From: Vicia villosa
Lineage: Eukaryota; Streptophyta; Magnoliopsida; Fabales; Fabaceae
Assembly: GCF_029867415.1 (NCBI RefSeq)
Contig: NC_081182.1
Span: forward strand, 16,924,497-16,988,496
Direction of reading: 5' to 3'
DNA length: 64,000 nt
Positions 12,190 through 22,907 of the stretch are shown here, piece after piece. Under the pieces are notes generated by a model. It was given only the letters and a program-made list of their open reading frames with translations, was not told where the DNA came from and made no database searches. Position 1 is the first letter of the stretch. Every line of letters begins with the position of its first letter. Both the position numbers and the translations under genes were made by a program.

Positions 12190-12900
12190 TTTGCTGTTGT
12201 ATTATTTGTATTTTTTGACTCAGACTACTTACCACCATTGTACTTTTTCTAAGAACAAGATTGGTTATGCACGCGGCCTTGAGTTTTGATGATAACTTTA
12301 CATGATATCTTAGAGAACGATTGTATACTCTAATGGTTTCTGTCTAGTATGTAGCTTTTGCTAAACAAGTTCTAACTCTGGTAAGAAGGCATGTGACATC
12401 ATCAAGTTCTGAATTCAACACTCTGGAAGAATACCTTTGATATGTTACAAAGTTAAGTCAAGATTCTGGAATTCTTCTTATGCAACAGTTCTAAGGAACG
12501 TTAGCTCCAAGTTTTGATGATGCTGAAGATAAGGTTATGCTGAAAGAGTTTTGAAGATCTGAAGACATTACTTCTGAAGACCAAGTCCTGAAGACTCTAA
12601 AGACAAGGTTCTGTTGAACAGGTTCTGAAGACTCCAAAGACTTAGGTTAAGAAGACTCAAGTTCTGATCCTTCTACAACTTGCTTCAATCAACATACATC
12701 AGAAGCCTCTGAAGATAATAGAAGATAAAGATCAAGAATGACTTGCGTGAGATGGTGAGCATAAAAGTAAAAAGTATATGGTGATGATTGCATCATATTT
12801 TTGACGATTACATCTTTCGAAAGTGAACATAACTTAAAACACTACAACAAACATAAATTAAAAATAAGGAAACATGAAATCCTAGACACTACCAAATGAT
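12190..12900. mobile_element. Possible retrotransposon LTR fragment
   Basis: Non-coding, with recurring GAAGACT, CTGAAGA and GGTTCTG words and the phrase GAGTTTTGATGATAAC, which is familiar from legume copia (SIRE/Maximus-type) LTRs. No ends or target duplications are seen, so this is a weak call. Confidence 0.3.
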
Positions 12901-12922
12901 TCGGGATGTTTCAGCATCTTGA

Positions 12923-13249
12923 TTATGTCGTCGACAAATCTCGAAATCTTCCAACAAACTCGATCAACCCCTTAGTTATCCTATGACAAAATGATTTCCA
13001 CATGACCGTCACATCTTCATTGGTCTTCAACTCAACAAGGTTGTATTTCACCATGTCATTAATATCAATCTAATCTTCATAAAATTCGATTTTCCTCACC
13101 CTTCTGTTATAGGTATCATGCAAAAATTCATTCAACTTGTATGTCAAGTTGGCGAGAGATGTGGTGTCATCCAGTAGCTTGAGCTCAATAGGAGGACTGT
13201 CTCTGTTGAAGTACACTACTGCCTTAATAAGAAATTGAGGAAAAGGCAT
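12923..13249 (-). pseudogene. MULE-associated ORF fragment, N-terminal type
   Basis: Frame from an ATG at 13249 to a stop at 12923, with one internal stop near 13070 (YED, stop, IDIND). Visible phrases are FLIKAVVYFNRDSPPIELKL near the start and VELKTNEDVTVMWKSF near residue 70. The same phrase order recurs in the fragment at 21064-21420 (VFVYFNETK, then FELKTNGVLRVMWSIF), so the two are related. The VYFNG-like opening resembles the N-terminal region of MuDR-type transposases and a repetitive legume ORF family. The function of this domain is not known to me, and the copy is broken. Confidence 0.5.
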
Positions 13250-13276
13250 TTTGAGACGTTTTTCTAAAGAACATAT

Positions 13277-14566
13277 TGTTAAGTGCCAAATTGTAGTTAT
13301 TTTGTGTATGTAAATAGTGGCACTTATCGGCGCTTTTTGTTAATACCGTTTAAATAATTCCCCGTTTTTGTGTAATTACGTTTACTTTACGAATACTTGT
13401 ATTTTATAGACTTTTATACCGTTTGATAGTTTTGTTGTATTTTTATAGGTATTCTTGCATTTTCGGAGCCTTGAGGAATAAAGTGTCGAAGACACGGCTG
13501 CGAGGGCAAAGAGGAAATAATTCTGCTGTTCTGGTGCAGCGCGCTACGCGCACTAGAGGGCGCGTCGCGTGCTCTTTGAGGTTGAAGAACAAAAGCTGGC
13601 TGAAGTTTGGGCGCGTCACGCGGTTTTTAGGGCGCTTCGCGCGCTAGGGCGGTTTGGTACATAAGTGAGAGCGTGCTACGCGCGCTGGAGGGCTCATCGC
13701 GCGCTGTGCGTAAATCAGTTTTGTATAAATAGCTTAGAACATATTTTTCTAGGTTTTTTTATCATCTCTTCTTTGACAAGTTGAGCTCTGATCCATTTTT
13801 GGTAGTTTAGAGGTTTAGGAAACACCATTGGATGCTACATCATGTGGATTGATCATGGATCTGTCTCGATTTCATTGTACCGGTGAGATTTTTCCGGTTC
13901 ATCTTCTTTCTTCCCTATGTTTCATTCCAATGGTGGGTGTTGTATGTATATTTCTACTCTTATTGTATGTACATTTGTCGATCTTGGGATCGTTTATATA
14001 TTTGCTTTACAAATCATCATTGTTGTTGTTCTAGATCTTTTTGCTTAAATGCTCTGGATTTTTGTTGTTCCAGACATGGACATCATAGATCTTGATTAGG
14101 AATGATAAATGTTAGTTTCTGGGTTGCAGAAATGGATTTAGGACTAATAATTGTAGTGGGTATCGAGTCTAATGCCTGCGTGTTGTTTGTGTCGGTGGAG
14201 AAATCGCTGATGTGAATAGTACGGTTGAGCTTTCGTCGGTGTTGCAGACATGGACACCGATGTGGCATCTCGAATGATGCCCGGTGATTTTGATGCGTAT
14301 TGTGAATGTCGAGCGATAAGATCTTCAGATTTAAGTATTCGACGGGTAGAACGAAATGCAATTCCATAACTATTTCTCTTAGGCTATTGATATTGTTTAT
14401 CTGCTTTTATTAACTTTTCCCGCATTTACCTTTCCACACCTAAATCCGGAAACTTAGAACGCGAGATAGTCGAACGACAGTTCTTCTCACCTATCTCTGT
14501 GGACACAATAATTCCCGGATAAATATTTCCAAATCTTTTGTTGCTTGCCGCTCTACCGCTTCAACA
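13277..14566 (+). mobile_element. Solo LTR of a Ty3/gypsy-type retrotransposon
   Basis: The 1290-bp segment starts TGTTAAGTGCC and ends CGCTTCAACA. It is flanked by perfect 5-bp duplications CATAT (13272-13276 and 14567-14571), so it is a complete solo LTR. A TATA box (TATAAATA) lies at 13723-13730. The 250 bp upstream of it are unusually GC-rich, with repeated CGCGC words. The general style (start sequence, CGCG-rich U3, CTGTGGACAC near the 3' end) suggests an Athila/Tat-like lineage, which is a guess. It inserted just upstream of the MULE-like fragment. Confidence 0.85.
13723..13730 (+). promoter_or_regulatory. TATA box of the solo LTR
   Basis: TATAAATA preceded by a GC-rich U3 and followed by a plausible R region. 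The surviving LTR could still initiate transcription towards 14.5 kb. Confidence 0.55.
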
Positions 14567-14571
14567 CATAT

Positions 14572-14999
14572 GACCCTTACTTATACAACTTGTGTTTCAT
14601 TCTGGACCAAACAAAACTATCAGTGCAATCACAACCCTACAAAACTGTCGGCAAATTCCTCATTGTTAAAAAATCTTGAGTACATACACTACCAAAAATT
14701 TCAATTTGTACTGAATTTCCGGTATGAAATTGCACATTTTAAAATTTTTGGATCAAATTGTAATTTACTAAAAATTTCACTATAACTACCAAAAATTTCA
14801 TGCATACCAGAAGTTTCTAAATTCCTACCGAAAATTTTGTTAGACCATTTTGTTCTTTTTTTTATTAGGGGCATTTTTGGCATTAAGAAAATATTAGGGG
14901 GTTGCACGTTTACATTTTGGGGTGGCAGGTTAAATTCTTTAAGCCTAAGCCTGTCTGCTAAAAATATTAGGCAAATTATTATTGCACCCTTATTATACC
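14572..14999. other. Non-coding DNA with CCAAAAATTTC-type words
   Basis: Repeats ACCAAAAATTTCA and similar, partly inverted relative to 9990-10250. No gene. Confidence 0.4.
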
Positions 15000-15620
15000 T
15001 TCTCCTAGGTCCTGTGTGAAATTTCTAAAATGCCCCCTGGTTTTAGAGATATATCTTCAGACGCACCAATTCTTCATTTTAGGTAAAGGTAAATTCAGAG
15101 GTGTATCCGCGAGGGAATTATTGTGTATGTTCGGAGATACATCTCCGAATTTACCTTTTTTTAATTCAAAAAATTATTTTGGAGATGCATCTCCGTACTA
15201 GGTGAACATATTTAAAGCTCGCGTCAGACTCTCCCTCTCCACTTTCTTGATTTTTCAGAAGAAAAAACTTTCTCTCTCCCTTCGTCTATCCATTCTCAAT
15301 TCCCGCTCAAGGTTAAGTTTGGAAGAAACATCAGATCATTTGCTTGTGTATCTTGTCATTCCTAACTTCCTCTAACTACTGCATTTAACGCTTTACACCA
15401 TCATCAACACATTTTTGAGTAAGTTTCTCATTTAGCTTATTTTTTAGTTTTGGTTAATGTATTAGCTTAAATAGGTTAGTTTTAATGCATTAGATATCAT
15501 TAGCCTTTGAAATAGATTATGTGTAGGATCTTTTTTTTATAATTTGGATAACTTTTGAATGGTTAGGACTGTGTGTGATTCCTGGTGTTTGGAGATACAT
15601 CTCCGAACTCTTTCCTTCAT
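15000..15620. repeat. Block of near-palindromic GGAGATGCATCTCC motifs (MULE-like arm)
   Basis: Contains TTCGGAGATACATCTCCGAA at about 15132-15151, GGAGATGCATCTCCG near 15180 and GGAGATACATCTCCGAAC near 15590, with weaker versions between. Related words recur at 19810-20300 and 21520-21625. A pyrimidine-rich leader-like stretch (15225-15300) precedes the plant-mobile-domain fragment. Probably one worn arm and 5' region of a transposon. Confidence 0.5.
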
Positions 15621-15660
15621 GATGCACTAACGTCGGTTGTTATGTTTTTTCAAAGATAAT

Positions 15661-15990
15661 GGATGAAAACAACGAAAGGATAAGATTCAGCTACAACACC
15701 CTAACTGCGTCGGCTCTCCGCGAGAGTGTTTGTTAGCATGAGCAGCCTAGAGTCACCCTTATGCCTCATGACAGGGAGGATTCAACCTCCAGGAGTCAAC
15801 TATCACAGGGGTTGGGATCCTAGAGTCATGCGCACCATGATGAGGATGCCCCAATTGCACAACAGCCCCCTAATTGCATAACATGTCCCAATTGCTGAGG
15901 AGGCCCCACTTGCAGACCCTTTTCTTGGAGGGCCCACAGACACTTCATTACTGATATACTTTCAAGATCACGTGGCTATATTTTGGATTA
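15661..15990 (+). pseudogene. N-terminal fragment of a second plant mobile domain (MAIN-like) gene
   Basis: An ATG at 15661 opens MDENNERIRFSYNTLTASAL and continues with stops and frame changes. Near 15900-15975 a readable piece PLADPFLGGPTDTSLLIYFQ then DHVAIF is found. This is the same segment (FPGG...D..L...Y.NHVAYR) seen in the pseudogene at 10290. The rest of the domain is missing, cut off before the hAT-like element at 16148. Confidence 0.55.
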
Positions 15991-16147
15991 GTTATTATTA
16001 AATTTAATATGTTCAAATTTTATATGTACATGTTTTACTATTTTGATTTTTTAAAGAGACTGGGTCAACAATCATGCGGATTAACTAGTGACTAGCTAGT
16101 TCGATTATTAACCCAGTAATCCAGTGCATTGACCGGGTCAATAATCG

Positions 16148-16356
16148 TAGAGCTGTCAAAATGGGCTACCCGATCCTAAATGGGCCAGTCCATGCAGGCC
16201 TCAGGATTTTCAGGGTCGGGCCCAAAAACCCCATATTTAAATGGGCTATACTTTTACTACCCGTGCCCATCCCTGTCTAGGTTGTGGCCCTAAATGGGTC
16301 TATTTCAAAAAAAAAATCTTATTTTTCTAAATATTCATGAAATTGCATGCAATAAT

Positions 16357-16426
<70 letters not shown>

Positions 16427-17101
16427 TTATATCTAAAATTAGGATTTCTAAATAATCCATATAATTTACAAATAAAATGTAAAATAATACATTAACTTAA
16501 TTCCAACTATTCAAAACACATCGCAAATTATTCAATGTAGCACACATAATTAAATAATTTGTGCCAACAAATTTTAAGATATAAATATACATGACAATTA
16601 TAATTTTATAATAACAAATTAGTTTAAATTTTATAACAATTATAATTTAATTGATGGGGTATTATTTTAAAGAAAATTGTTATATATATGATTTGTACTA
16701 ACTCTATCCTCCCATAAAAATTACATCAGAACTTTTTAAATCTCATTTCAACCTTATTTTTAATTAGAATACATCATGGTGTCTTTTCTATACTTTCTAC
16801 ATAATTATATTAGTATGAAACCTTTTAATTTGAAATTAAATCAAACCATGCATCAACTTTTGTTTGATATTTATACCTTTATAATACCAAAAAAATTAAA
16901 ATGATACGCAAATTGTTTATAACATACCTTTATGAATTAGGAAAGGATAATTTCTAATTAAATTAAAAAAATTAATTTTTTTGGGATGGGACTTTTCGGG
17001 CCGGGCTTAAAAAGACCCAGGTGTAAATGGGCTCGAAAAATAAGGCCCAAGCCCTAACTGTTTTCGGGCCAGATGGGTTTCGTCCCATTTTGACAGCTCT
17101 A
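16148..17101. mobile_element. hAT-like non-autonomous transposon
   Basis: Ends TAGAGCTGTCAAAATGGG and CCCATTTTGACAGCTCTA are perfect 18-bp inverted repeats. Flanking octamers AATAATCG (16140-16147) and AATCACCG (17102-17109) agree at six of eight positions. Subterminal regions are GGCCC-rich and the core is AT-rich with a microsatellite. It appears inserted inside another repeat whose end reads CAGTGTTTTAAAATCGGG on the minus strand (ending at about 17130). Confidence 0.75.
16363..16420. repeat. (AT)29 microsatellite
   Basis: Uninterrupted AT run inside the hAT-like element. Confidence 0.95.
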
Positions 17102-17130
17102 AATCACCGGTCCCGATTTTAAAACACTGC

Positions 17131-17310
17131 AAAAATCCTCCAAGTTCCACGAAAAATTGTCTACAATCTCATATATGACTATTGCACCATCTAGCTCAAA
17201 CAATAAATCAAGTCTCAGTGCCTCAATACTTTCGTCAATATCTCTATTGAGAAGTTCGATGTTCCAATGCCAGCAATTTTCTTGCCAAAAGCCCATATCT
17301 GAAAGTTGTG
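17131..17310 (-). pseudogene. LINE fragment (linker before zinc-finger RT domain)
   Basis: Minus-strand translation gives LSDMGFWQENCWHWN, then ALRLDLLFELDG and DNFSWNLEDF. This resembles the W-rich stretch between the reverse transcriptase and zf-RVT domains of plant LINE-type elements. Short and isolated; the right edge abuts a younger retroposon and the left a transposon end. Confidence 0.5.
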
Positions 17311-17342
17311 TGAGAAAACAAAAAAAAAAGAAATCTAGACTT

Positions 17343-17497
17343 TTTTTTATAAGCAAAAGATGAGATTAAAAACGCGAGTACAAAGAGTACTCGAACCCGA
17401 TACAAAGATGCTCAGTCAAACTTTAGAAAATCTAAAGATGAATGAAGCCAATTATATAAAATAGTACAAGAAGAACCTCTATATATGGTAGTACAAG
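17343..17497 (-). mobile_element. Short 5'-truncated retroposon with 15-bp target duplication
   Basis: The 15-mer AAGAAATCTAGACTT occurs at 17328-17342 and 17498-17512, directly flanking a 155-bp insert. On the minus strand the insert ends in a short A run preceded by TTTTGCTTAT. This is the signature of target-primed reverse transcription. It is the 3' end of a LINE or a SINE; GGGTTCGAGTACT inside is B-box-like but no clear A box is seen. Confidence 0.75.
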
Positions 17498-17659
17498 AAG
17501 AAATCTAGACTTATTAATAAGTTGTGTTAAAATCAGTAATTTTTTAATAAAATTTTAATCTTAAATATGTAGTTGATTTTAAAAACAAGTTTTGTTAACA
17601 AGTTTTGTTTTAATTTTAAAAATCAATAGTTGATATTTTTATAAGAGAAGTCAACAAAT

Positions 17660-19675
17660 CTTAAATGTGTTAATGATTTTAATACTTAATATTTATGCTG
17701 AGGCAACTGGTCAGGAGATCAATTTGTCAAAATCTGAAGTTTATTTTAGTCGTAATATTAGTAGGCCAGCACAGGAGGATTTAGCCAAACTAATGGGGGT
17801 GAGGCATGTTTTGGGCACAGGAACCTATTTGGGATTACCTTCCATGATTGGTAGGAGTAAGAAGGCGACTTTCTCCTTTCTCAAAGATAGAATTTGGAAA
17901 AAAAATCAACTTGTGGAGCGGAAGATCCTTATCTAGAGCGGGGAAAGAAGTTATGATCAAATCTGTGCTTCAGTCGATCCCGGCCTATATTATGAGTCTT
18001 TATGTGATCCCGGATGGTGTGGTGAAGGATATTGAAAAAATGCTGAATTCTTTTTGGTGGGGGGGTGGTCATCACAACAAAGGTATTAGGTGGATGTCTT
18101 GGGAGAGGATGACTAGTTTGAAAAGTGAAGGAGGGATGGGTTTTAGGGATTTCAAAGCGTTTAACTTGGCAATGATTGCAAAACAAGGGTGGAACTTTTT
18201 GTCGAAACCAAATTCTCTTGTGGCTAGAATCTTCAAAGCAAGGTATTTCCCTCGTTCCACTTTTCTCGATTCAAAGATTGGTAATAATCCAAGTTATGTG
18301 TGGAGGAGTTTGTGGAAGGCAAAGGATGTGTTAAAGTTAGGTAGCCGGTGGAGTATAGGGGATGGTAGTAACATCAAAGTTATGCATGATCTGTGGATCC
18401 GTGAGAAGGATGGTTGGTGGATTAATGGCCCTCAGAAGCAAGGCGTGTATGATCTCTTAGTCAAAGATCTTATGCGTCCCGATATAAAACAATGGGATGT
18501 GGGTAAGGTGCTACAAGTGTTTGGTAGGAAGGATGCGGAATCTATTCTTAGAATTCCATTAGTGGAGGAGGTGGTGGTAGATAGGTTGATTTGGCAAGAG
18601 GAACAAAGTGGTGATTATAGTGTGAAGTCGGGATATAGACTATGGCGAAAGATGCAAAACAATATTCGGCCCTATGGTACAGAAGGTAATTGGAATCATC
18701 TTTGGAGTATTCTAGCGCCGCCTAGAACTAAGCACTTGTTATGGCGGATTTGTAGGGATTGCCTCCCGACCCGCTCAAAACTCCAACAATTTCATGTTCA
18801 ATGCCCGGGCTTATGTCCTTGGTGTGAGTTAGAAGATGAAGATGATTGGCATGTGTTCTTCGGTTGTTCTTCTACTAGTCAAAGTTGGCGGGCAGCAGGT
18901 TTGTCATCTATTATAGAACCCCGTATACATATTTTTCATGATGCTAAGTCACTAATTTTTTATGTTTGTAGTCGTGAGGACCGTAGGGATGCGGGTAGAT
19001 TTGCGGTTTGTCTTGAGACGCTTTGGAGAAGTAGAAATAATGTGGTGTGGCAAGATACTCGTGATGATCCTATGCGGATTGGTTTACAAGCCTATCACAG
19101 TTGGTACGATTGGTTTTTAGCCAGAGATAATCGGATTTCTCCCGTGGATACAAGTAGTTCAGAGGTGTGGGTTCCGCCTATGGTTAACAAAGTTAAGTGC
19201 AATGTTGACGCCGCTTTCAATGCGACTTGTGGTACTTCTAATAGAGGCTGGTGTTTTAGGGATCACGTGGGGAGCTTTATACAGGTGGAGTGGTTTGGGA
19301 TGTGGGTGCTCTTTCTGTCATTGAAGCCGAAGCCACCGCTTTGAAGGAAGCAATTCAAAATGCCATCTCTTTACATTTCTCCCATGTTACCTTTGAAAGT
19401 GATTGTCAAATTGTAACAAAGGCTATTCACGCTAAGCATGTAGGTATCTCTGAATTTAGCCTTATTGTTAGAAATATTCAAAATTTGTTGCTTCTTTTTC
19501 CGAACTTTGAGGTAAAGTTCATTAAGCGCCAAGCGAATTCGGTTGCCCATACTTTAGCTAAGGCGGCCAATTCTTGGTCTAGGCGTAGTTTTTTTAATAT
19601 GATACCTCTTTGTATTGATCATTGTTTAAGGAATGAAAGTCGTTAAGTTTGTTTCTGTCAAAAAAAAAAAGATTT
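17660..19675 (+). pseudogene. 5'-truncated LINE (L1-type): RT C-terminus, zf-RVT, RNase H
   Basis: Begins inside the reverse transcriptase (YAEATGQEINLSKSEVYFS, then GTYLGLP), one frame change near 17900, then a 498-residue open frame. That frame carries RAGKEVMIKSVLQSIPAY, SFWWGG, WMSWERM and a zinc-finger region (LWSILAPPRTKHLLWRIC, CPWCELEDEDDWHVFFGC). An RNase H-like domain follows (KVKCNVDAAFN near 19195, EAEATALKEAI near 19320), with another frame change near 19285. Stop at 19646, then a run of about 10 A (19660-19670), the expected poly(A) tail. The upstream endonuclease and ORF1 are absent, as usual for truncated insertions. No clear target duplication was found. Confidence 0.88.
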
Positions 19676-19679
19676 GAAC

Positions 19680-21030
19680 CCATTAACCTTATGCTCATAA
19701 TGACTCACTTCTATCATTGGGCTAAGGCATTTTTTATTTAAGTTAGGATGTTATTTTTTTAACCCCATGGGTGAAGATGAACACACTGAAAGTCCAATTT
19801 TTCTCTTCCAATACTCTAGAGATGCATCTTCGAACGACCTCAATACACATATAAAAGGTGTGTCAAGTGAGTCACACTCTATTTTATGCCAAAAAAACTA
19901 ATACATAGATGCACCTTCGGATTCACCATAGTATAATAATTTATGTTGTTGAGTCACCCTTAATTAAATCAGCTACAATTTTGGAGATGCATATGTGGAA
20001 ATGTCAAGCGTGAAAATAAATTAAAAAGACAGTGTTTCACATTCTACTACATAATCAAAGACAACAATTCTACCAAAGCCCTTGAAAAATATCCATTCAT
20101 ATTCTCAACCATATTTTGCACTCCAAAACTACATTTGTGTTTTATCACATCAAAATGAATAAAAGAAGCTGCAATTTCAAGTAAAGAACATGTTTCTCCA
20201 TCTACATTACTTGCATTAATCTACTTGTTTCTTGTATAAATACACGTTTAGTTCAGAGATGTATATTGGGAATAGGTTGAACATGATCCGGATATGCATT
20301 TCCAGAAATTATCAAGGTTGAGTTTGAATTATTAATTTATTATTTTATTATGGTTGGCTATAGATATGATGCACCTTGATGCTTTCCTTAAAACTATTGT
20401 GTATGTTAAACTGGGTGATATGGAGGATGATATTAAATCGGGAGATGTCGAAAACGATGTTAAATTGGTATATGTTAAAACGGTTAGGATTAATACCTAT
20501 TTCCCCCTGCCATATAGGGGTCATTTGAAAAAACCCCCTGCAAAAAAAAAAAGTTGCAAGAATTTCTCTAACATTTCAAGATTCTCTCATTTTTTACCTT
20601 CATCATATCCAGTCAGCAAAAAAGCTGATGTGGCATGTATTTTTTTATTTTTTACTAATGACGTGGATGCCCAGGTGGCTTTTTATTTAATTTATTTGTT
20701 AATTTTAATGCCACATGTATTTTATATTATTTTTATTTTTGGTTAATATAAGAAAACATGTTAAAAATATGTTGGAGGTGGGAGTTGAACCCAATCCCTT
20801 CCACATCAATGTGCAGCGCCTGGCCACTAGGCTGAAAGGTCCAAGTTGTTATGTGTTTGCATTTAATTATTCTTATAGTATCCAACTAATTATTTGCATC
20901 TATGTAAACACTCTTATATTGAAAAAAAATAGGGTGAGTCCGAAAATGCATATCTAAAATATTCTCTGAAACAAGATAGGGTTTCTAAGGTTTAAAATAA
21001 ATTAAAGCTTGTATAAATACGGTCTTTCAT
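19680..21030. other. Transposon-derived non-coding DNA with GATGCATCTTCGG-type words
   Basis: Worn versions of the GGAGATGCATCTCC motif occur near 19815, 19905, 19985, 20256 and 20293. Near 20500-20545 a short CCCCCTGCCATATAGGGG hairpin-like stretch looks like a transposon end. The segment 19672-19730 reads on the minus strand as a weak tRNA-like sequence ending GGGTTCAAATC. No intact gene. Confidence 0.45.
20768..20845 (-). repeat. tRNA-like sequence (SINE head or tRNA pseudogene)
   Basis: The minus strand reads CAGCCTAGTGGCCAGGCGCTG (A-box-like, close to TRGCNNAGTGG) and 36 bases later GGGTTCAACTCCCAC (B-box-like, GGTTCRANYCC). The box spacing is near that of a tRNA gene. A complete cloverleaf with paired acceptor arms is not evident, so a SINE head or decayed tRNA is more likely than a working tRNA gene. 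Confidence 0.4.
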
Positions 21031-21063
21031 CTAATGTTGTTCACAAAAATACACTACACCATA

Positions 21064-21420
21064 ATGAACATACATTGGCATGTCGTATTTGTCTACTTCA
21101 ACGAAACGAAGCTCTTTCGTAAATTTAAGGTCACAGAGTACACCTCTTTTGTAGATTTGAAATCAATATTGGAGAATGTCCTCCAATACTTACACAATCA
21201 AAAAGTTGTGAAGTTCGAGTAACGTTCACCCTCGATTGACAATGAATGGAAGATTCAGTTCAATAATTTTGAGTTGAAGACGAATGGTGTTTTAAGGGTT
21301 ATGTGGAGTATATTTTAATTTTACGAAACAAATGGACGGTTGAAGTTGATGCAAAGATTGCTAGATGGATCAAATATATTCTAAGGATGTTTGCAACATC
21401 CTGACAAATGTAATGTCAAT
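21064..21420 (+). pseudogene. MULE-associated ORF fragment, second copy
   Basis: From an ATG at 21064 it reads MNIHWHVVFVYFNETKLF, then TSFVDLKSILENVL. After a stop at about 21222 the homology continues with FNNFELKTNGVLRVMWSIF and, in another frame, VEVDAKIARWIKYILRMF. The order VYFN...ELKT...VMW matches the minus-strand fragment at 12923-13249. It lies between GATGCAT-rich repeat blocks, so it probably belonged to the same kind of transposon as the plant mobile domain fragments. Broken; function unknown. Confidence 0.45.
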
Positions 21421-21429
21421 TCAATTTAT

Positions 21430-22064
21430 GTAATCTTATGTATTTTGATGTTAGTTTTTGCTTTTCTTCAACTTTCTGCATTTGTTATTACTTATTTGTG
21501 ATTTGAGCATACAAAGTGTACTTCAGAGATGCATCTATGTAACACTCATAGAATTTTAAAATAAAGGGTATTACGTAGATAAACATTCGGATTGACCCTA
21601 ATATAGCTATGAAGATGCATCTTCGGTAATATTTTTAGACAAAATGGGGTAGTTGTCTCAAAAAAGCAGTGAGGGTTGATAAATTTGAATGCGTTCGAAA
21701 AAATAAAATTCAAATTTTTTTTAACGCAGTGAACTAGTACCTCTAAGGATAAAATAATAAATAATGTTCTAATTTAATCATGTGGTTGGACCAGTTTGCA
21801 ATAGATACTAACTTACTTTATTATTTATTATTAGTTTTAGGATTTTATACAATTCCACCTATTTGATGAGATATTAATGTGTTTAAACCTTAATGTCAAA
21901 TGTTCTTAAATAAGTTTATAGATTCAAGAAACCTTTTAAAATAAAAAACATAAAGTTACATATCACACTAAGACTATACTATACAGTTTTCCTTACATAT
22001 TTTTTACATAATTTTTAACTCAACTAATCATAACTTTTTAAAAAATTATATGCTTGATATTGTT
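21430..22064. other. Non-coding flank of the copia insertion
   Basis: Contains further GATGCATCTTCGG-type words at 21526 and 21614, then AT-rich DNA without recognisable features. Confidence 0.4.
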
Positions 22065-22069
22065 AATAG

Positions 22070-22884
22070 TGTTGGAAATTATGAGGATTAATTCCATCAA
22101 GTTATGTTCCAAAATGACAAATGTGAGAATGGCAATAAATGCTTCATAAATAGTCCCACATAGAAAATGGAGCAAACTTTAAAAGCATTTATATATCACT
22201 TGGAACAATGTACATTCCAAAAGAGCCAAAGAGGATAAAGTGCCACATAGTCATATGTGGTGGTCCCAAGCCTTATGCCACTTGTCTCTACCAAAAACAC
22301 CCTCGCCGGTGTCGCCACCGGCTCCGGGACCGGGTCCGAGGGCGTGGGCGTAGAGGCGCTAGTGGCGGCTTGTAGACGGCACTTGAGCACTTAGGCACGT
22401 CGCATCGGAGCGATCGGGCTATTCGCTCCGGCGGGCGGCCCGGCCTTCGGCCGGCATACTGCGAATATGTTTTAATTATTGCCTAGAGTTTGATTTTTGA
22501 ACCTGAATTCGAAATACATAACATTCCATGAAGTGGTGCATTGTATTTTTATGAACCATTGCAATTATATATTTTAAATAATATTGTTTCATGAAGAGTT
22601 GCAACTTATGAAACACACTTTTGCATGGGCTATAAATACAAGCTTGTTATTTTCGGAATCTACACACAAAAAATCATTATCCTCTAATATATTTTCCAGA
22701 CAGCTTCCTTGCATTCGAGTTTCTTCACCGGTCTTGTGCAGACTCGAGTAAGGCTGAATTATCCTGGGTATTCAGGCCGTTCCAACTCTAAGACAATCGA
22801 GAGTGTGCTTGAAATACTTTTAAGGAAAGTGATTCCGTTCGCGATTCAGCCTGGATCCATTCGATCTCACCGATATTTCTAACA
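22070..22884 (+). repeat. 5' LTR of the copia element
   Basis: 815 bp, with TATAAATA at 22631-22638. A very GC-rich patch (about 22300-22460, CGGCGGGCGGCCCGGCC-like words) contrasts with the AT-rich rest and is where most indels against the 3' LTR fall. A recognisable tRNA primer-binding site could not be identified after the LTR. Confidence 0.95.
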
Positions 22885-22907
22885 ATCTTAAAAGTATTAG
22901 TTCTTCA

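Noticed and set aside
13480..13720. GC-rich stretch as foreign or bacterial DNA
   Set aside because: It is part of the U3 of a solo LTR with clear ends and target duplications.
22196..22390. Minus-strand frame in the copia LTR (again at 27552-27743)
   Set aside because: Lies within the LTR, driven by its GC-rich patch, and is changed by indels between the two LTRs.
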